Below, in pieces: positions 34,976 to 47,331 of a DNA stretch of 64,000 bases (positions are counted from its first letter, which is position 1; each line of letters begins with the position of its first letter). This DNA is from Adineta vaga (lineage: Eukaryota > Rotifera): positions 8,494,001-8,558,000 of the forward strand of contig CP075496.1 of the NCBI GenBank assembly GCA_021613535.1, in the 5' to 3' direction. The position numbers and the translations under genes are program-made. The notes below the pieces were generated by a model. That model saw only the letters and a list, made by a program, of their open reading frames with translations. It made no database searches and had not been told where the DNA came from.

Positions 34976-37622
34976 ATGCTCACTGTTATTGCTTCAGCTG
35001 TGACTGTAATTAGTATCTATGCTCTTGGTCCTGGAGGAGGTAAGTTGACAATATTTTAAAATTCAAGAAAGAAACAATGATTTCCTATACGTTAATCACT
35101 GAGCAGAAATATATTTAAGAACGTTTTCTTTCCTTCATTATTTATGAGGGAGAAATGAATTTATGATATATTTCGTTTCTTAGAATGTAAAATCTTAGTT
35201 TTTAATCATTGTATTACAATTATTATATTTTTTATAGAAAATACTGTGACTGTTGTACAAGCAGATATCAGTGTGGCTATGTTACGTATGATAATAGGAA
35301 ATGAATACAATCAATTTTTTAGTAAGAGAACGACGCTTCATGAAACTATCTACGGAATCAATAGCACTTTTTCACAAAAATTTCCCAAAGACTTTGTCAA
35401 AGTTATTATATCGTCGTTTACTGAACGACCTCGTCTCATCGATCATATTGATAATGAAACGAATTCAATTGAAGGACAACCATCACTAGTTATTGTCAAT
35501 GGTAGTATTTATTTTATGATGAATCATACCAAAGAGCAAATTCGCCAAGCGATGGAAGAGTATACTCAAAATATTGTTCTTCTCACGCGTGACGGCCTTC
35601 CCAGTTCAGGAAATGGTGTTATATCACAAGCATCTTCAGCTTTTACCGGTACTTTCCCATGCAAATACACAGTTGGTGGTGTGAAGAACCTAAATTCATT
35701 GGATTTGTCCGATGACTCTGCTATATCGCCTCCAGAATTATTTACTCTTCTTCCAATTAATTCTACTTCAACTTCATTGCCATCTATCACTAATACCTTA
35801 GAAAATAGTACTGTAATGACTAATTATACTACCGAGAGCAGTATTGACACAAACACAACACATACAACTCCATTGATCACAAACACAACTCTATTGATCT
35901 TAAACCAGACAGATCCAACTCCATTGATCACAAACACAACTCTATTGATCTTAAACCAGACAGATCCAACTCCATTGATCACAAACACAACTCTATTGAT
36001 CTTAAACCAGACAGATCCAACTCCATTGATCACAAACACAACTCTATTGATCTTAAACCAGACAGATCCAACTCCATTGATCACAAACACAACTCTTATT
36101 GATCTTAAACCAGACAGATCCAACTCCATTGATCACAAACACAACTCTATTGATCTTAAACCAGACAGATCCAACTCCATTGATCACAAACACAACTCTA
36201 TTGATCTTAAACCAGACAGATCCAACTCCATTGATCACAAACACAACTCTATTGATCTTAAACCAGACAGATCCAACTCCATTGATCACAAACACAACTC
36301 TATTGATCTTAAACCAGACAGATCCAACTCCATTGATCACAAACACAACTCTATTGATCTTAAACCAGACAGATACAACTCTGAGATCCACAGAAACCGA
36401 TTCAACTTCGAACGTCACACCGACAGATACAACTCTGAGATCCACAGAAACCGATTCAACTCCGGACGTCACATCGACCGACACAACTCCGAGATCCACA
36501 GAAACCGATTCAACTCCGGACGTCACACCGACCGACACAACTCCGGACGTCACACCGACCGATACAACTCCGAGATCCACAGAAACCGATTCAACTCTGG
36601 ACGTTACACAAACTTATAGCAATTTGAATGATACAACTGTTACTCTTATTACAGAATTGACGAATCCTTCATGTTCTTTTATTTCTCAATCAAGTTTTCA
36701 ACTGCAATTGAAACGGGCAATGCAAACATTGGAATTACCGCTATTTTATAATATAACTTCTACATTTCAAGAATTATCCACAAGTCTTACCAAGCATATT
36801 ATAACAAATTTTTCGAGTAAATTTCTTAAAATTGTTATTACAGATATAACAGGTATACCACTATTATCCCATAATAATCAATCAAGTTATATAAACATCA
36901 CTGGCCAAATTTATTCCGCTAACAATTATTTTGAAACCGGACTATACAATCTTCTTCGTTCATATGAATCAATGATAACTTTTAAAAATACAACAGGACA
37001 ACCTAGTGCATACATAGGTAAAACAAATTCTGTCACCGTATCGCTGAAATCGAAGGTCACACTTGAAGAAGAAACAAGTCATTTTTATATGTGTTATCCT
37101 CTGTCATCTCTCTCTTTGTATTACAATAACCCTGATAACTTTACTACTGTTTGTCAACCCTTTTTCAAAATGTCTACAAGTATTGGAATGCGGTTTCATA
37201 TGTATCATTCAAGTTCAGTTAGGTACAATAATCAAACTTATGCATTTGAACATCTTATTGCAAGTCTTACCGAACATATGATAATAAATTTGCCCGGTAC
37301 ATTTGTTTATTTTCATGTTGGCAATATACTTGATGCAAGTGTGTCATTCACACTATCGGAAGGATCTCATTTGACAGAATTCTCGATTACGATTTCTGGT
37401 GCATATTATTTCTTGTTAGAACATACAAAAGAAGAAATTCGTGCAATTCTTAATAAATACGCTACATCACTCGATTTTCAATCAGCAACTGGCGATATAT
37501 TTTCCGTAGCAAGCAGTTTTTCAAATGGAGATTTGTCAATATCATCGGAAGGGTTTTCTCAAGTTTCATTAAGAGAAAATACGTTGTTTACTTGTCAACG
37601 AGTTGTTCAATATTCATCTTAA
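34976..37622 (+). CDS. membrane-anchored mucin-like protein with SEA-like modules (copy 1), frame broken in its repeat
   Basis: Exon 1 (34976-35039) encodes a membrane segment (MLTVIASAVTVISIYALG). Exon 2 starts at 35238 after TTTATAG. An SEA-like module follows (ADISVAML to Y-T-Q-N-I-V-L-L, with VNGSIYF), then a Thr/Pro-rich region of ten near-identical 51-base repeats, a second region built on TDTTPRSTETDSTPDVTP, and two more modules (about 36660-37010 and 37170-37510). An extra T at 36096-36097 in repeat five moves the frame by +1. The first frame runs on to 36619 as an artefact; the real C-terminus is read in the other frame to 37622. Many N-x-S/T sites and the Thr-rich core point to a heavily glycosylated surface protein. 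The true start may be further upstream. Confidence 0.7.
35867..36377 (+). repeat. 51-base coding minisatellite, ten copies
   Basis: Ten head-to-tail copies of a 51-base unit start at 35867, 35918, 35969, 36020, 36071, 36123, 36174, 36225, 36276 and 36327. The fifth copy is 52 bases because of one extra T. Apart from that the copies are almost identical, indicating recent expansion or homogenisation. The unit encodes TDPTPLITNTTLLILNQ in the reading frame of the gene. No stop occurs in the +1 frame or in some antisense frames. Confidence 0.95.
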
Positions 37623-38937
37623 TGCCATCATCAAATACAATATTGTTACCATGTCAATGTAGCTATAATACCAATTTCTATTTCAGCACGACGAACTTGT
37701 TCTATGAATAAAAAAATTCATTTTTGTACAATAAATATTTAGTTTTCATCGCATGAAGATGATGTTAGATGTTAGATCAGAATACAACTATGCAAATATT
37801 TGAAACTGTCTTAATGTTTCCAAGATATTTGCATATATTAAGATTTTAATTAGAAAATTTATTTGAAACGATTTGTAAAATACAATTAAAACATTTCTGG
37901 ATAGATGGTTGTTATTTTATGTTACTATAATCACACAGTTTTATTTAATTATACCGTATAAACCGTTTTCTCTTAGAATTAATAAAGCATTTTATTAATT
38001 AGTATGATTCGAAGGACAAGGAGCTTTCGATGTAATAATATGCAATACAATCTTCATATCTATTTATGACATAACAACAGACAGAAAAGGACATATTTTA
38101 TTAATTTTCTACTTATTTAACGATTCGTCAATGCCAATTCATCGTTCAAAAAAATACATGATATAGGTAAAACTGCAAACTGAAAAACAAGTCTCCATAT
38201 TCGACACTTCAGAGGGTAAGTACGAAATACTTCATAAGATAAATATTAAAAAAAACATCCTTTGACAATATAAATACTAGATAAGCGCAGACGATTTCTA
38301 TCGGAAGAAAAAATTGTACTTGACCCGTCTTTTTCGTTTGCGAGTAATCCTTTCTTACGGATGAATGCTTCAATACCGATCGTAATTTTCGCTTATCATT
38401 AGTGAACTTCCGACTTTTTGTCCTATGAAATACGAATTATAATTATTCAGAAATATTTATTCGAAATCATGAGAAAATAAATGTCATTTTCTTCATTGAC
38501 ACGGAAGAACTGTATTACCTATTTGATCAGATACAAAAGTCCAGTTTCGTTCATGAAATTATTCATTAGTTTTTTATTCTACCATTGAAAAAAGAATTTT
38601 TTTTTATCAAATTATAACAAAAATCATCTTGAATGATATGAAAAAGTAAACGAATGTCTATGTCATGTTTGATTATTTCATTCTGATATCTTTGCATTAC
38701 TTTTAGACACAAAAAACTAAGAATTACTACACTTATTATATAGAAAAATGTTTGTTTTTCTCTGTTTTTCAGGTGATAATGATATGCTTGTCGCATTATG
38801 AGTTATGACTTTGATTACGAATCGATGAATATCATCGTTGACACGCAAGTGAAAGCAAATCATGTATAAAGGTATATATACCTTTCGTGAAAGCGTTATA
38901 ATAAATAACTTAGAATCCGCAAGGAGGTAGACGCAAC
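37623..38937. other. gene-free stretch between paralogues
   Basis: 1.3 kb of AT-rich DNA between the two mucin-like genes. I see no repeats or coding exons; promoter elements of copy 2 should lie at its right end. Confidence 0.4.
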
Positions 38938-41900
38938 ATGTTTGATCCATCTTTGGTCCTTCGGTTTATTATGATTGGACTTACTGCTGGTGTAATGGGA
39001 TCTGTAGTCGTGACGACTGTAATGATCATAGTAAAGACTCAAGAATTACCACCGGTTTATGAATCGAATATCTATTTAGTTCTTGATCGCCCCATTGCTG
39101 TCTATGAATTAGATTTGTTCTATGATCCACGAGCAACGTTAGAAGGTTTTATTGAAAGTCTGAACTTTGAATATAAATCATATTTTTCATTAACATGTCT
39201 TAAACTTATTGTTACTGCATTTAAGTTAAAACCAATTGTACTTGAAAAACTTCCGAGTCCTATCGAACAAATACCGAAAGATACACCATCCATTGTCGTT
39301 TTAAATGCGACGGTTTTTTTCAACCAAAGCTACACTGCTGAAGAGGTTCGAGCTGCTCTTATAAATTATACACGAATTATTGATCTTATTAATAAATATA
39401 ATGGCAAACCAAGTGGAAGATACGCGACTATAAATTTGGCAAAGTCAATCTTCAGAGCTACCAATCCTTCCAGCTTTAAAAAGAAAGACGCATTGATGCA
39501 AAAAGATGTTGAAATTAATATGTCACCGCAAGACTATGTTCTCGAAGCGATATCAGGAAGCAACGATGATTTCTATACTACTCCACCGATTCAAAAAAAA
39601 ACGTGTGACTATTTTGTTCCAGCATATATGAGCATAACGTTTGAACGTTCTTTTCCTACTACAGAAAAACGTCAATTTGCTGATCTCGCATCCACTTTAC
39701 AAGATCTTGCCACAAATGTTCAAAATCGAATTACATCAAAATTCGGTACATCATTCATTAAACTTGATATTTTACTGTTTTCTGATCAGCCAATTCTATT
39801 TCCCAATACTCAAACAGTACTGACAACCGTTGTTTGTAGGATTTATCTAACATTAAATCAACGCGCCACTTTGATAGAACAAAGTCTCAAAGACGATACA
39901 CAATCGATTACTCTGTTGGATGTTGCCAATGTCCCAAGTTCAGCTATCGCGTCATTTTCGTCCAAATACTCCATCTTTACAGACACCACTTATCAATCAC
40001 TAACGAATCAGCTAACAACTGAACTGACTAATCTTTGCTACAAAGACATGTGGACAATCTCAATGACCATTCCAACAACAATACCATCCACAACATACAC
40101 ATCCACGGAAACTACTATCACCAACAGCAAAACTACAACTAGCTCTCCTACTACTGTCATAGTCACAACTATCCCTACCACTACTACTCTTAGAACTACT
40201 ACATCCAGCACTATTACTGCTACTACTATGCCGAGCACTACAGCAACCATCACCACTACTACTCCAAGCACCACCACACCCACCACTACTACCACGGAAT
40301 CTACAACTACCACCACCACACCCACCACTACTACCACGGAATCCACCAGTACCACCACCACACCCACCACTACTACCACGGAATCTACAACTACCACCAC
40401 CACACCACACCACTACTACCACGGAATCTACCAGTACCAGTACTACCACCACCACACCAACCACTACTACCACGGAATCTACAACTTCCACCACTAGCAC
40501 CACCACACCAACCACTGCTACCACGGAATCTACAACTACCACCACTAGCACTACCACACCAACCACTACTACCACGGAATCTACCAGTACCAGTACTACC
40601 ACCACCACACCAACCACTACTACCACGGAATCTACAACTACCACCACTAGCACCACCACACCAACCACTGCTACCACGGAATCTACAACTACCACCACTA
40701 GCACTACCACACCAACCACTACTACCACGGAATCTACCAGTACCAGTACTACCACCACCACACCAACTACTACTACCACGGAATCTACCAGTACCAGTAC
40801 TACCACCACCACACCAACTACTACTACCACGGAATCTACAACTACCACCACTAGCACTACCACACCAACCACTACTACCACGGAATCTACAACTACCACC
40901 ACTAGCACTACCACACCAACCACTACTACCACGGACTCTACAACTACCACCACTAGCACTACCACACCAACCACTACTACCACGGACTCTACAACTACCA
41001 CCACTAGCACTACCACACCAACCACTACTACCACGGACTCTACAACTACCAGTACTACCACCACCACACCAACTACTACTACCACGGAATCTACAACTAC
41101 CACCACTAGCACTACCACACCAACCACTACTACCACGGACTCTACAACTACCACCACTAGCACTACCACACCAACCACTACTACCACGGACTCTACAACT
41201 ACCAGTACTACCACCACCACACCAACCACTACTACCACGGAATCCACCACTAGCACCACTACTACTACAGAATCTACCAGTACAAATGCCGTTACTAGTA
41301 TAAAATCCACTACGACGGCTGCTACACTCAGTACTACCACAAGTACTAAGACCCCCGACACAACTACTACTATAACGGTGACACGCACACCGGAAATAAC
41401 AGTATCTACAATTGCAAAAACTACAAGTACACCATTAACGCGCGTTCCTGAAACAGTTACTACAACGTCCAGATGTAATTTAAACGATCAAGTTTATGAA
41501 GCATATATGAGCATTAGTCTTTTGCTTTCCGCTACTAATGATGAAATGGCTGTATTTTCAAATATAGGTACAACAATTGAAGATATTCGAGTATCGTTAA
41601 ATGTCGAATTGAAAGTAGCATTTCCATTGTCATTTTTAAAATTTAATTACATTATGATGTCAAATCAACCGATTGTATTTTCGACTATGAAGAGTAGACG
41701 AAGAAAACGGCAGTCAGATCAAACAGCAGTGATCATTGTGATTGGTAAAGCTTACTTTACACAAAGTCAATCACGATTCGAGTTACGTACGTCCCTAAAA
41801 AATTATAAATTGGGCATAGATGTTCTAAACAAATACGGAACATCAAATACAAGACTTAGTTCTTTTTCTGCAGATCATTCTATATTCGGAGATACATCAT

Positions 41901-41950
41901 CAATTGAATTAACTTCAGAAGAAATCGTCGATTTGACTGCATACTGTTGA
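38938..41950 (+). CDS. membrane-anchored mucin-like protein with SEA-like modules (copy 2), frame broken in its repeat
   Basis: Intronless. The N-terminus is a signal anchor (LVLRFIMIGLTAGVMGSVVV). Two SEA-like modules follow (about 39060-39470 and 39620-39980), then a Thr-rich tandem-repeat region of about 1 kb, and a third module (41490-41930). The module pattern is the same as in copy 1: an aromatic/hydrophobic strand, a T-L-x-x-x-L-x-x-x-x-x-x-F helix, F-x-K-x-x-I, a P, a strand ending in A-x-F/Y-F-x, an E-x-R-x-x-L-x-x-Y helix, and then P-S. One extra base near 40403 in the repeat region shifts the frame. The frame used after it runs open to 41950 and includes a furin-like RRRKR at about 41697-41711. 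A surface or shed glycoprotein is likely. The family is unknown to me. Confidence 0.7.
40260..41275 (+). repeat. Thr-rich coding tandem repeats, roughly 48-60 base units
   Basis: Units built on ACC ACT ACT ACC ACG GAA TCT ACA ACT, separated by variable ACC/AGT/AGC triplets, encode blocks such as TPTTTTTESTTTTTSTT. Unit length varies by triplets except at about 40400, where one extra base is present. The antisense strand is open for over 400 codons of Val-rich peptide, which is only a reflection of the repeat. Confidence 0.9.
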
Positions 41951-42284
41951 ATAAAATATTCATTTGAACTAATCTTTCTTTTATATAACGTTTTTTCATA
42001 ATGATCAAATTGTCTTTAATTGATCAATATATTTATATGATGAATCCTTTTTACTTATTCGTATTTTTACATTCATAATAAAAACTGAAAGAAATAATAG
42101 ATATTCGTCGGATCTAAGAAAAAGATAATGAAATCTCTTCGTGAAAATTTCGAAACAACTCTTCAATTATGATAAAAATTGATAGAATCGTATCTTTTTC
42201 ATAGTATAGAAAATTCATATTTATTAATAAAATAATTTCTTACATAAAAACACAAAACAAAAGATATGAACATCAAGAATGAAT
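41951..42284. other. intergenic, convergent 3' ends
   Basis: 330 AT-rich bases between convergent genes, with AATAAA-type signals just after 41950 and before 42285. No gene is seen. Confidence 0.4.
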
Positions 42285-42839
42285 TCAATTTAATAAAACA
42301 TATTGACACATCATAATCATAGCAATCAATAACACTGATGCTAAATGACGTGATGTATTTGAATCAAATGGCATTGAATCTGCTAACGTTTTTACAGCCA
42401 TCGTTGGTAACTGTTTATTGCAACTATCTGTATAACAACAAAATCGTCGATGATTAGATTCATCAATTTCTTCACAATGTTTTATACCACGTAAAATAAC
42501 TTTAGTTATATCGGTTTTTGGATCCCATGTTTGCTCACTCTAGAAGATATTAAAAAATCAAATTTGTTTATCTTTTCTTTTCTTTTCTGAATGGATTCTC
42601 ATTTTTACCATGCAAGCATAAGTCGGATCATAATGTGATGTTGTAATTGCATTCTCATTACTTTCATCTCCACCATCGAGATAGAGTGGTAAAGGACAAT
42701 AATTATCATGTTCATTACATGTAAAACATTCGATCGCAACTAATTGATCAATAATTCCTAAAGATTAATTCATTGATATCATCAACAGACTAGTTTTATT
42801 CTTACCAAAAAGAAACAATATAACAAGTGTTTTAATCAT
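42285..42839 (-). CDS. Ly6/uPAR-type three-finger protein, probably GPI-anchored
   Basis: Three exons (42806-42839, 42609-42757, 42285-42539) join in phase to 145 residues. A signal peptide (MIKTLVILFLFGIID) is followed by AIECFTCNEHDNYCP, a central ACM at the exon junction, HCEEI and the closing FCCYTDSCNKQ. This gives the cysteine order of the Ly6/uPAR fold, ending in the invariant CC-x4-C-N. The C-terminal hydrophobic tail (ASVLLIAMIMMCQYVLLN) fits a GPI-anchor signal. Such proteins act at the cell surface as ligands or modulators. The intron after the signal peptide is typical of the family. Confidence 0.8.
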
Positions 42840-43901
42840 GGTCGTCGTTACGTTTTGCTCTGTTGAAAATAACACACTAACAATGTTAATCACAATATAT
42901 ATATATACAAGAAATTCTTTTCTTTTCTCGCTCTTTATGCGTTTTGCATTCGAGAGAAGAATAAATAAGTAATGTAGTATTTATTTGCATGTTTCCGAAA
43001 GAGAATGTAAGCAACCTTTTCGTCAAATATGTATAATGATATACTCGAGCATAATTGAAAAGAATCGATATTTACAAACTATATATATATATATATATAC
43101 ATATCTAGTTTTGTTTTCCGAAAAATTCTCGTTTAATCAATAAATGAAACACAAGCAAAGTTTTCTTCAAAAAAAAAACAATTAATAAAAATGTCTCAGA
43201 AAACAAGGTCCTACTTCTTTTTAATTAAATAAAAGTCAAATAATAACATTTTGAAATTAATAAAGAAATTTCATGTAGCATGTTGCGTGCAAAAGTCTCG
43301 ATACATTTTCAGATTTATTAGAACAGATGTTTTAACCTTTATTTTCAGAAGTGCAAAATCGGTATGTCATCAAATAGAAGTATCAAACGACTTTCATCAT
43401 CACACACGCAATAATTTATCGAATAAACAGTAAACGTTTCTTCTATATACACGTATATGAGTTGCTATTCGCTTGTTCATTATGGAAAAGGAAAGGACTA
43501 TATTTGATATAGGTATATCTACATTAAATCTGATGATGTTTGTATAAAGATATCGAATACTAAATATTGGGATATAATAATCATAAACAAATATGTCAAA
43601 AGAAAGATATTGATCTTTCAAATTACATCGTTGGTCAGTCATTTGACTATGAAATTTAAAATGATAGATATTCGTTTTGAATCAGATATATTATTGAACA
43701 TAAAAGAAACGAAAAGAAAAGAAGAGAGAAAGGTTTATCATTCAGATATGTAAAGAATTCTTTCTCGTTCTCTTTCGAATGAAAATATCTATCGCGTGAT
43801 ATAAAGGTCAATAAAAGTATCAGTTCTATCGTTCTACTTCAATGAATTTACTAAACATTATTTCAAAAAACGACAACACATTATAATCGTTAATAATAAG
43901 A
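42840..43901. other. divergent intergenic region
   Basis: About 1 kb of AT-rich DNA with short TA runs near 42895 and 43082. It must contain the promoters of the Ly6-type gene and the permease. No coding exon is seen. Confidence 0.4.
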
Positions 43902-45544
43902 ATGAATAGCATCGATCGAGATGTTCATCGTCTACAATCACTTGGTTATAAACAAGAACTAACGCGAGGTTTTACACGTTTGACTAATTACGGCATATCT
44001 TTATCAGTTATTAGTGTAACATCAGGTCTTTCATCACTTTTCTCCTATGGAATGATAACTGGTGGTCCAGTTGTCATGATATGGGGCTGGTTACTTGTTT
44101 GTATTTTTACTCTATTTGTTGTCTTTGGTATGGCAGAAATCTGTTCGGCTTATCCAACAGCAGGTGGTTTGTATTATTGGACAGGTATACTTGTTCCTCA
44201 ACGACATAAAGCATTAGCAAGTTGGTTTACAGGATGGTTTAATTTAATTGGACAATTTGCTGTAACAGCAGCAATTGATTTTGGTCTTGCTATGTTAATT
44301 GGAAGTATTATTTCAATAAGTTTTAATATGCAGTGGTCACCTCAACCATATCATATTATTCTAATTCATTTAATGATTATTATTAGTCAAGGTATATGTA
44401 ATTCCTTGGGTATACGTTTTCTTTCTTGGTTAACATATATATCGACATGGTGGCAATTATTAGCACCTATTATTGTTTCAATAACATTATTGATTGGAGC
44501 AAAACCAGGACATCAATCAATGAAATTTGTATTTACTGAATTTAAAAATGAAACTGGATGGACAAATAAAGTAAATAAAATATTTGTGATGATTAACTTT
44601 GCTTTTCATCTTTTGTTTTTATCAAGATTTATGTCATTTTAATGGGTCTTCTACAAGCTCAATATGTTCTAACCGGATATGATGCATCTGCTCATATGAC
44701 GGAAGAAACAAAACAAGCAGATAAAGCGAGTCCATGGGGAATGATTAATGCTATATTAGTTTCAACTATTACTGGATGGCTTTTTCTTATTGCATTTTTC
44801 TTTGGTATACATAATTATGATGAAACTCTGAAAACATCAACTGGTTTTCCAATTACACAAATTTTACTCGATAATTTCAGTCGCGAGTGGACTCTCTTCT
44901 TTATTTCTCTTCTTTTAATTGCATGTTGGTTCTGTGGTCTAGCATCGATTACTTCAAATTCAAGGATGATCTATGCTTTTAGTCGAGATCATGCTATTGT
45001 AAATAATTTAATCATTTAGTGAAATCTATCGACATATGTTATTTTTCTCTTTCTCTCTTTTTAGCCTGGTTCTCGTTGGTGGCATACAATCCATCCCCGT
45101 GTATCATGTCCTCTTTATGCTGTCTGGTTATCATGTTTTATTGCATTTCTTCTTGCACTACCGTATTTAGGCAATACAACAGCTTATGTAGCCATTACTA
45201 GTCTTTCAACAATTTCTCTCTATATATCATATGTTTTACCAATTGTATGTAAACTTCTCTATCCAAATACATTTCTTCATGGTCCATTCCATTTGGGACG
45301 ATTTTCAACATTGATTAATTTAGTTGCTGTTGTTTGGGTTTGTATTATTATTGTTCTATTTGTTCTACCACCAATTTATCCAGTGACAGCAGTCACAATG
45401 AATTATGCATCGGTTGGAGTCGGAAGTATATTAATCTTTGCTGGATTGTTTTATTTTCTATCAGCAAAATATTGGTTTTATGGACCAAATACTAATATCA
45501 ATATAAAAGTAGATCAAAGTGTTGTTAATAAAGATTTTGTATGA
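43902..45544 (+). CDS. APC-superfamily amino-acid/GABA permease
   Basis: Three exons (43902-44570, 44627-44998, 45065-45544) join in phase to 506 residues with about twelve membrane helices. The N-terminal signature GYKQELTRGFTRLTNYGISL, the AEICSAYPTAGGLYYW stretch after helix 2, and GYDASAHMTEETKQADKASP are diagnostic of the GABA/choline-type permeases (UGA4/BAT1-like) of fungi, plants and bacteria. It should import amino acids or GABA across the plasma membrane. This subtype is not the usual animal SLC type, so acquisition by transfer is likely. Both introns are short (56 and 66 bases) with standard ends. Confidence 0.88.
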
Positions 45545-45863
45545 AATTTCATGAAATGAAGATATGTATTAATCTAATTTTGAGTGTCAATAAATATCAC
45601 ATGAAACTTTGAAATATGTTATTATCATATCGAAATATCATAGAGAGATTATCTTATTTTCTTTATCCCCTTCACATATTTCGTAGCAATATACTAGGTG
45701 TGCTATTTTTCTTTATTTCTAAACAACTGTTCTTTCTCTCATGAAATATAATCATCTGTAGTTAATATTAGACAAAATATATGATAAGCATTACTAAAAA
45801 CAGAACATCCCCTATATATCAAAATCGAAAATAACTGATTAACCTATCATTTGAATATTGAAA
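45545..45863. other. intergenic
   Basis: 320 bases containing the 3' end of the permease (AATAAATAT near 45590) and the promoter of the first LPMO. Nothing else is seen. Confidence 0.4.
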
Positions 45864-46975
45864 ATGAATATAACATTATGTATACTCATTTTTCTTACAT
45901 ACTGTTTGATTTCCATCTCTGGACACGGTTATTTATTAAATCCAGTGGCTCGTAGTTCAGCTTGGCTCGTTGATCAATCATTTCGACAATGTTGTACTTA
46001 TAATAATCATATGGAAATGTTCTGTGGTGGTACTCAACATCAATGGTCAACTCATGGTTGGTTTTTTAAAGCATCTTATAAACTGTTGAAATCTATCTAT
46101 CTCTGTATATCATAGGTGGTAAATGCAGTATTTGTGGTGAACCATATGATAGAGCTAATAAATTATTTGAAAAAGGTGGAGCGATGTATACCGGTAAGAT
46201 TGTGAAAACATATAATCAAGGACAACAAATTGATGTAACAGTTGTTGTAAGTTTCTGTACAATAAAATTTCATATACAGTTACTGTATTGTCATAGCTAA
46301 CAGCAAATCATAAAGGTTATTTTGAATTTCGTTTATGTAATTTGGATAGTAATCCAAATTCTGATGCAACACAAGCATGTCTTGATCAACGTCTATTGAA
46401 AATGGCTGGAAGTGATTCAACAAAATATCGTGATGTGGATAAATTTGGTTCCGAAGCAATTACTGTTCGTCTTCAACTACCATCCGATGTAGCTTGTCGT
46501 CATTGTGTATTTCAATGGAAATACATAACAGGAAACAGTTGGGGCACAGATCCACTTACAGGTCAATCCGGTCTTGGAATGGGTATTGAAAATGAAACAT
46601 TTATGGGTTGTTCAGATATTTCGATTGTTGCTAATGGTTCACCTGTCAATACTCTACCACCTGTCGTTGTAACTACAGGGTAAAACAAAAGGAATTCTAC
46701 AGATATCAATTGACAAACTAAACGAACGTTTGTTTTCTTCTAGTACTGCAGCTGAAACAACAGCTCGTCCAGCAACAACAACAGGTCAACCATCAGCAAC
46801 AACATCACGTCCATCAGGTGGTGTAACAACTTGGTCATCAAATAATGTTCAATATCAAACTGGTGATATTGTTTTATATGAAGGTGCTACATATTTATGT
46901 GTTCATAATCATACATCATTTCCAGGTGCTGAACCAAGTCCAGTCACATGGGCATGGTGGAAACGTATTGATTAA
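45864..46975 (+). CDS. AA15-like lytic polysaccharide monooxygenase with chitin-binding tail (copy 1)
   Basis: Four exons (45864-46056, 46116-46246, 46297-46679, 46744-46975) join in phase to 312 residues. The signal peptide ends so that the mature protein begins HGYLLNPVARSSAW, placing the copper-binding His at position 1. The second His is in TANHKGYFEFRLC. Other AA15 marks are EMFCGG, GGKCSICGEPYDR, CRHCVFQWKYITGNSWG and ETFMGCSDISI. A Thr/Pro linker leads to a CBM5/12-like module (YQTGDIVLYEGATYLCVHNH to EPSPVTWAWW) expected to bind chitin. It should cleave crystalline chitin or cellulose oxidatively after secretion, consistent with AA15 enzymes of other invertebrates. Confidence 0.88.
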
Positions 46976-47331
46976 TTGTTTTATCTTCTTTTATTAAATT
47001 AGATGTATGAGGATGAACAGTATTATTTTATCAATTATTCTCTGAGAATAAATATAAGAGAATAAGTCCACATACGGATCTTGTTGAAAGTTGTATTCTA
47101 TGTCGTATGATAAAAATGATTTCATAATATTAAGTATTACGACAAATAGAAGTTCAGATTCAAGAACTTGTCATTCCTCATCGATTGAAATCGATATCTC
47201 ACTTGATTTTTAATAAGTATCATAGGATCAAATGTTCAATTTTAATAGGACTTTTCAACGATTTCTTCGTTTTTTTCTTTGCTTCTTGATTTCATTTCAT
47301 TTGATAAGTTCATTCACTGGATGATAGCATC
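46976..47331. other. intergenic between tandem LPMO genes
   Basis: 356 bases, AT-rich, with no gene or repeat seen. It carries the 3' end of copy 1 and the promoter of copy 2. Confidence 0.4.

Noticed and set aside
35867-36377. Regular direct repeats resembling a CRISPR array
   Set aside because: The repeats are contiguous without spacers, in coding frame, and in a eukaryotic gene.
35824-36580. Two minus-strand frames with repeated Val/Phe/Ile motif
   Set aside because: They are shadows of the 51-base repeat, which lacks stops in several frames; copy 1 of the mucin-like gene explains the region.
38995-39010. GSVVV, the SEA autoproteolysis sequence, in mucin copy 2
   Set aside because: It lies within the N-terminal membrane helix and not in a module, so the match is by chance.
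40060-41388. 442-codon Val-rich open frame on the minus strand
   Set aside because: It is the antisense of the Thr-rich tandem repeat (ACC/ACT read as GGT/AGT), with no signal peptide, domain or composition of a real protein.
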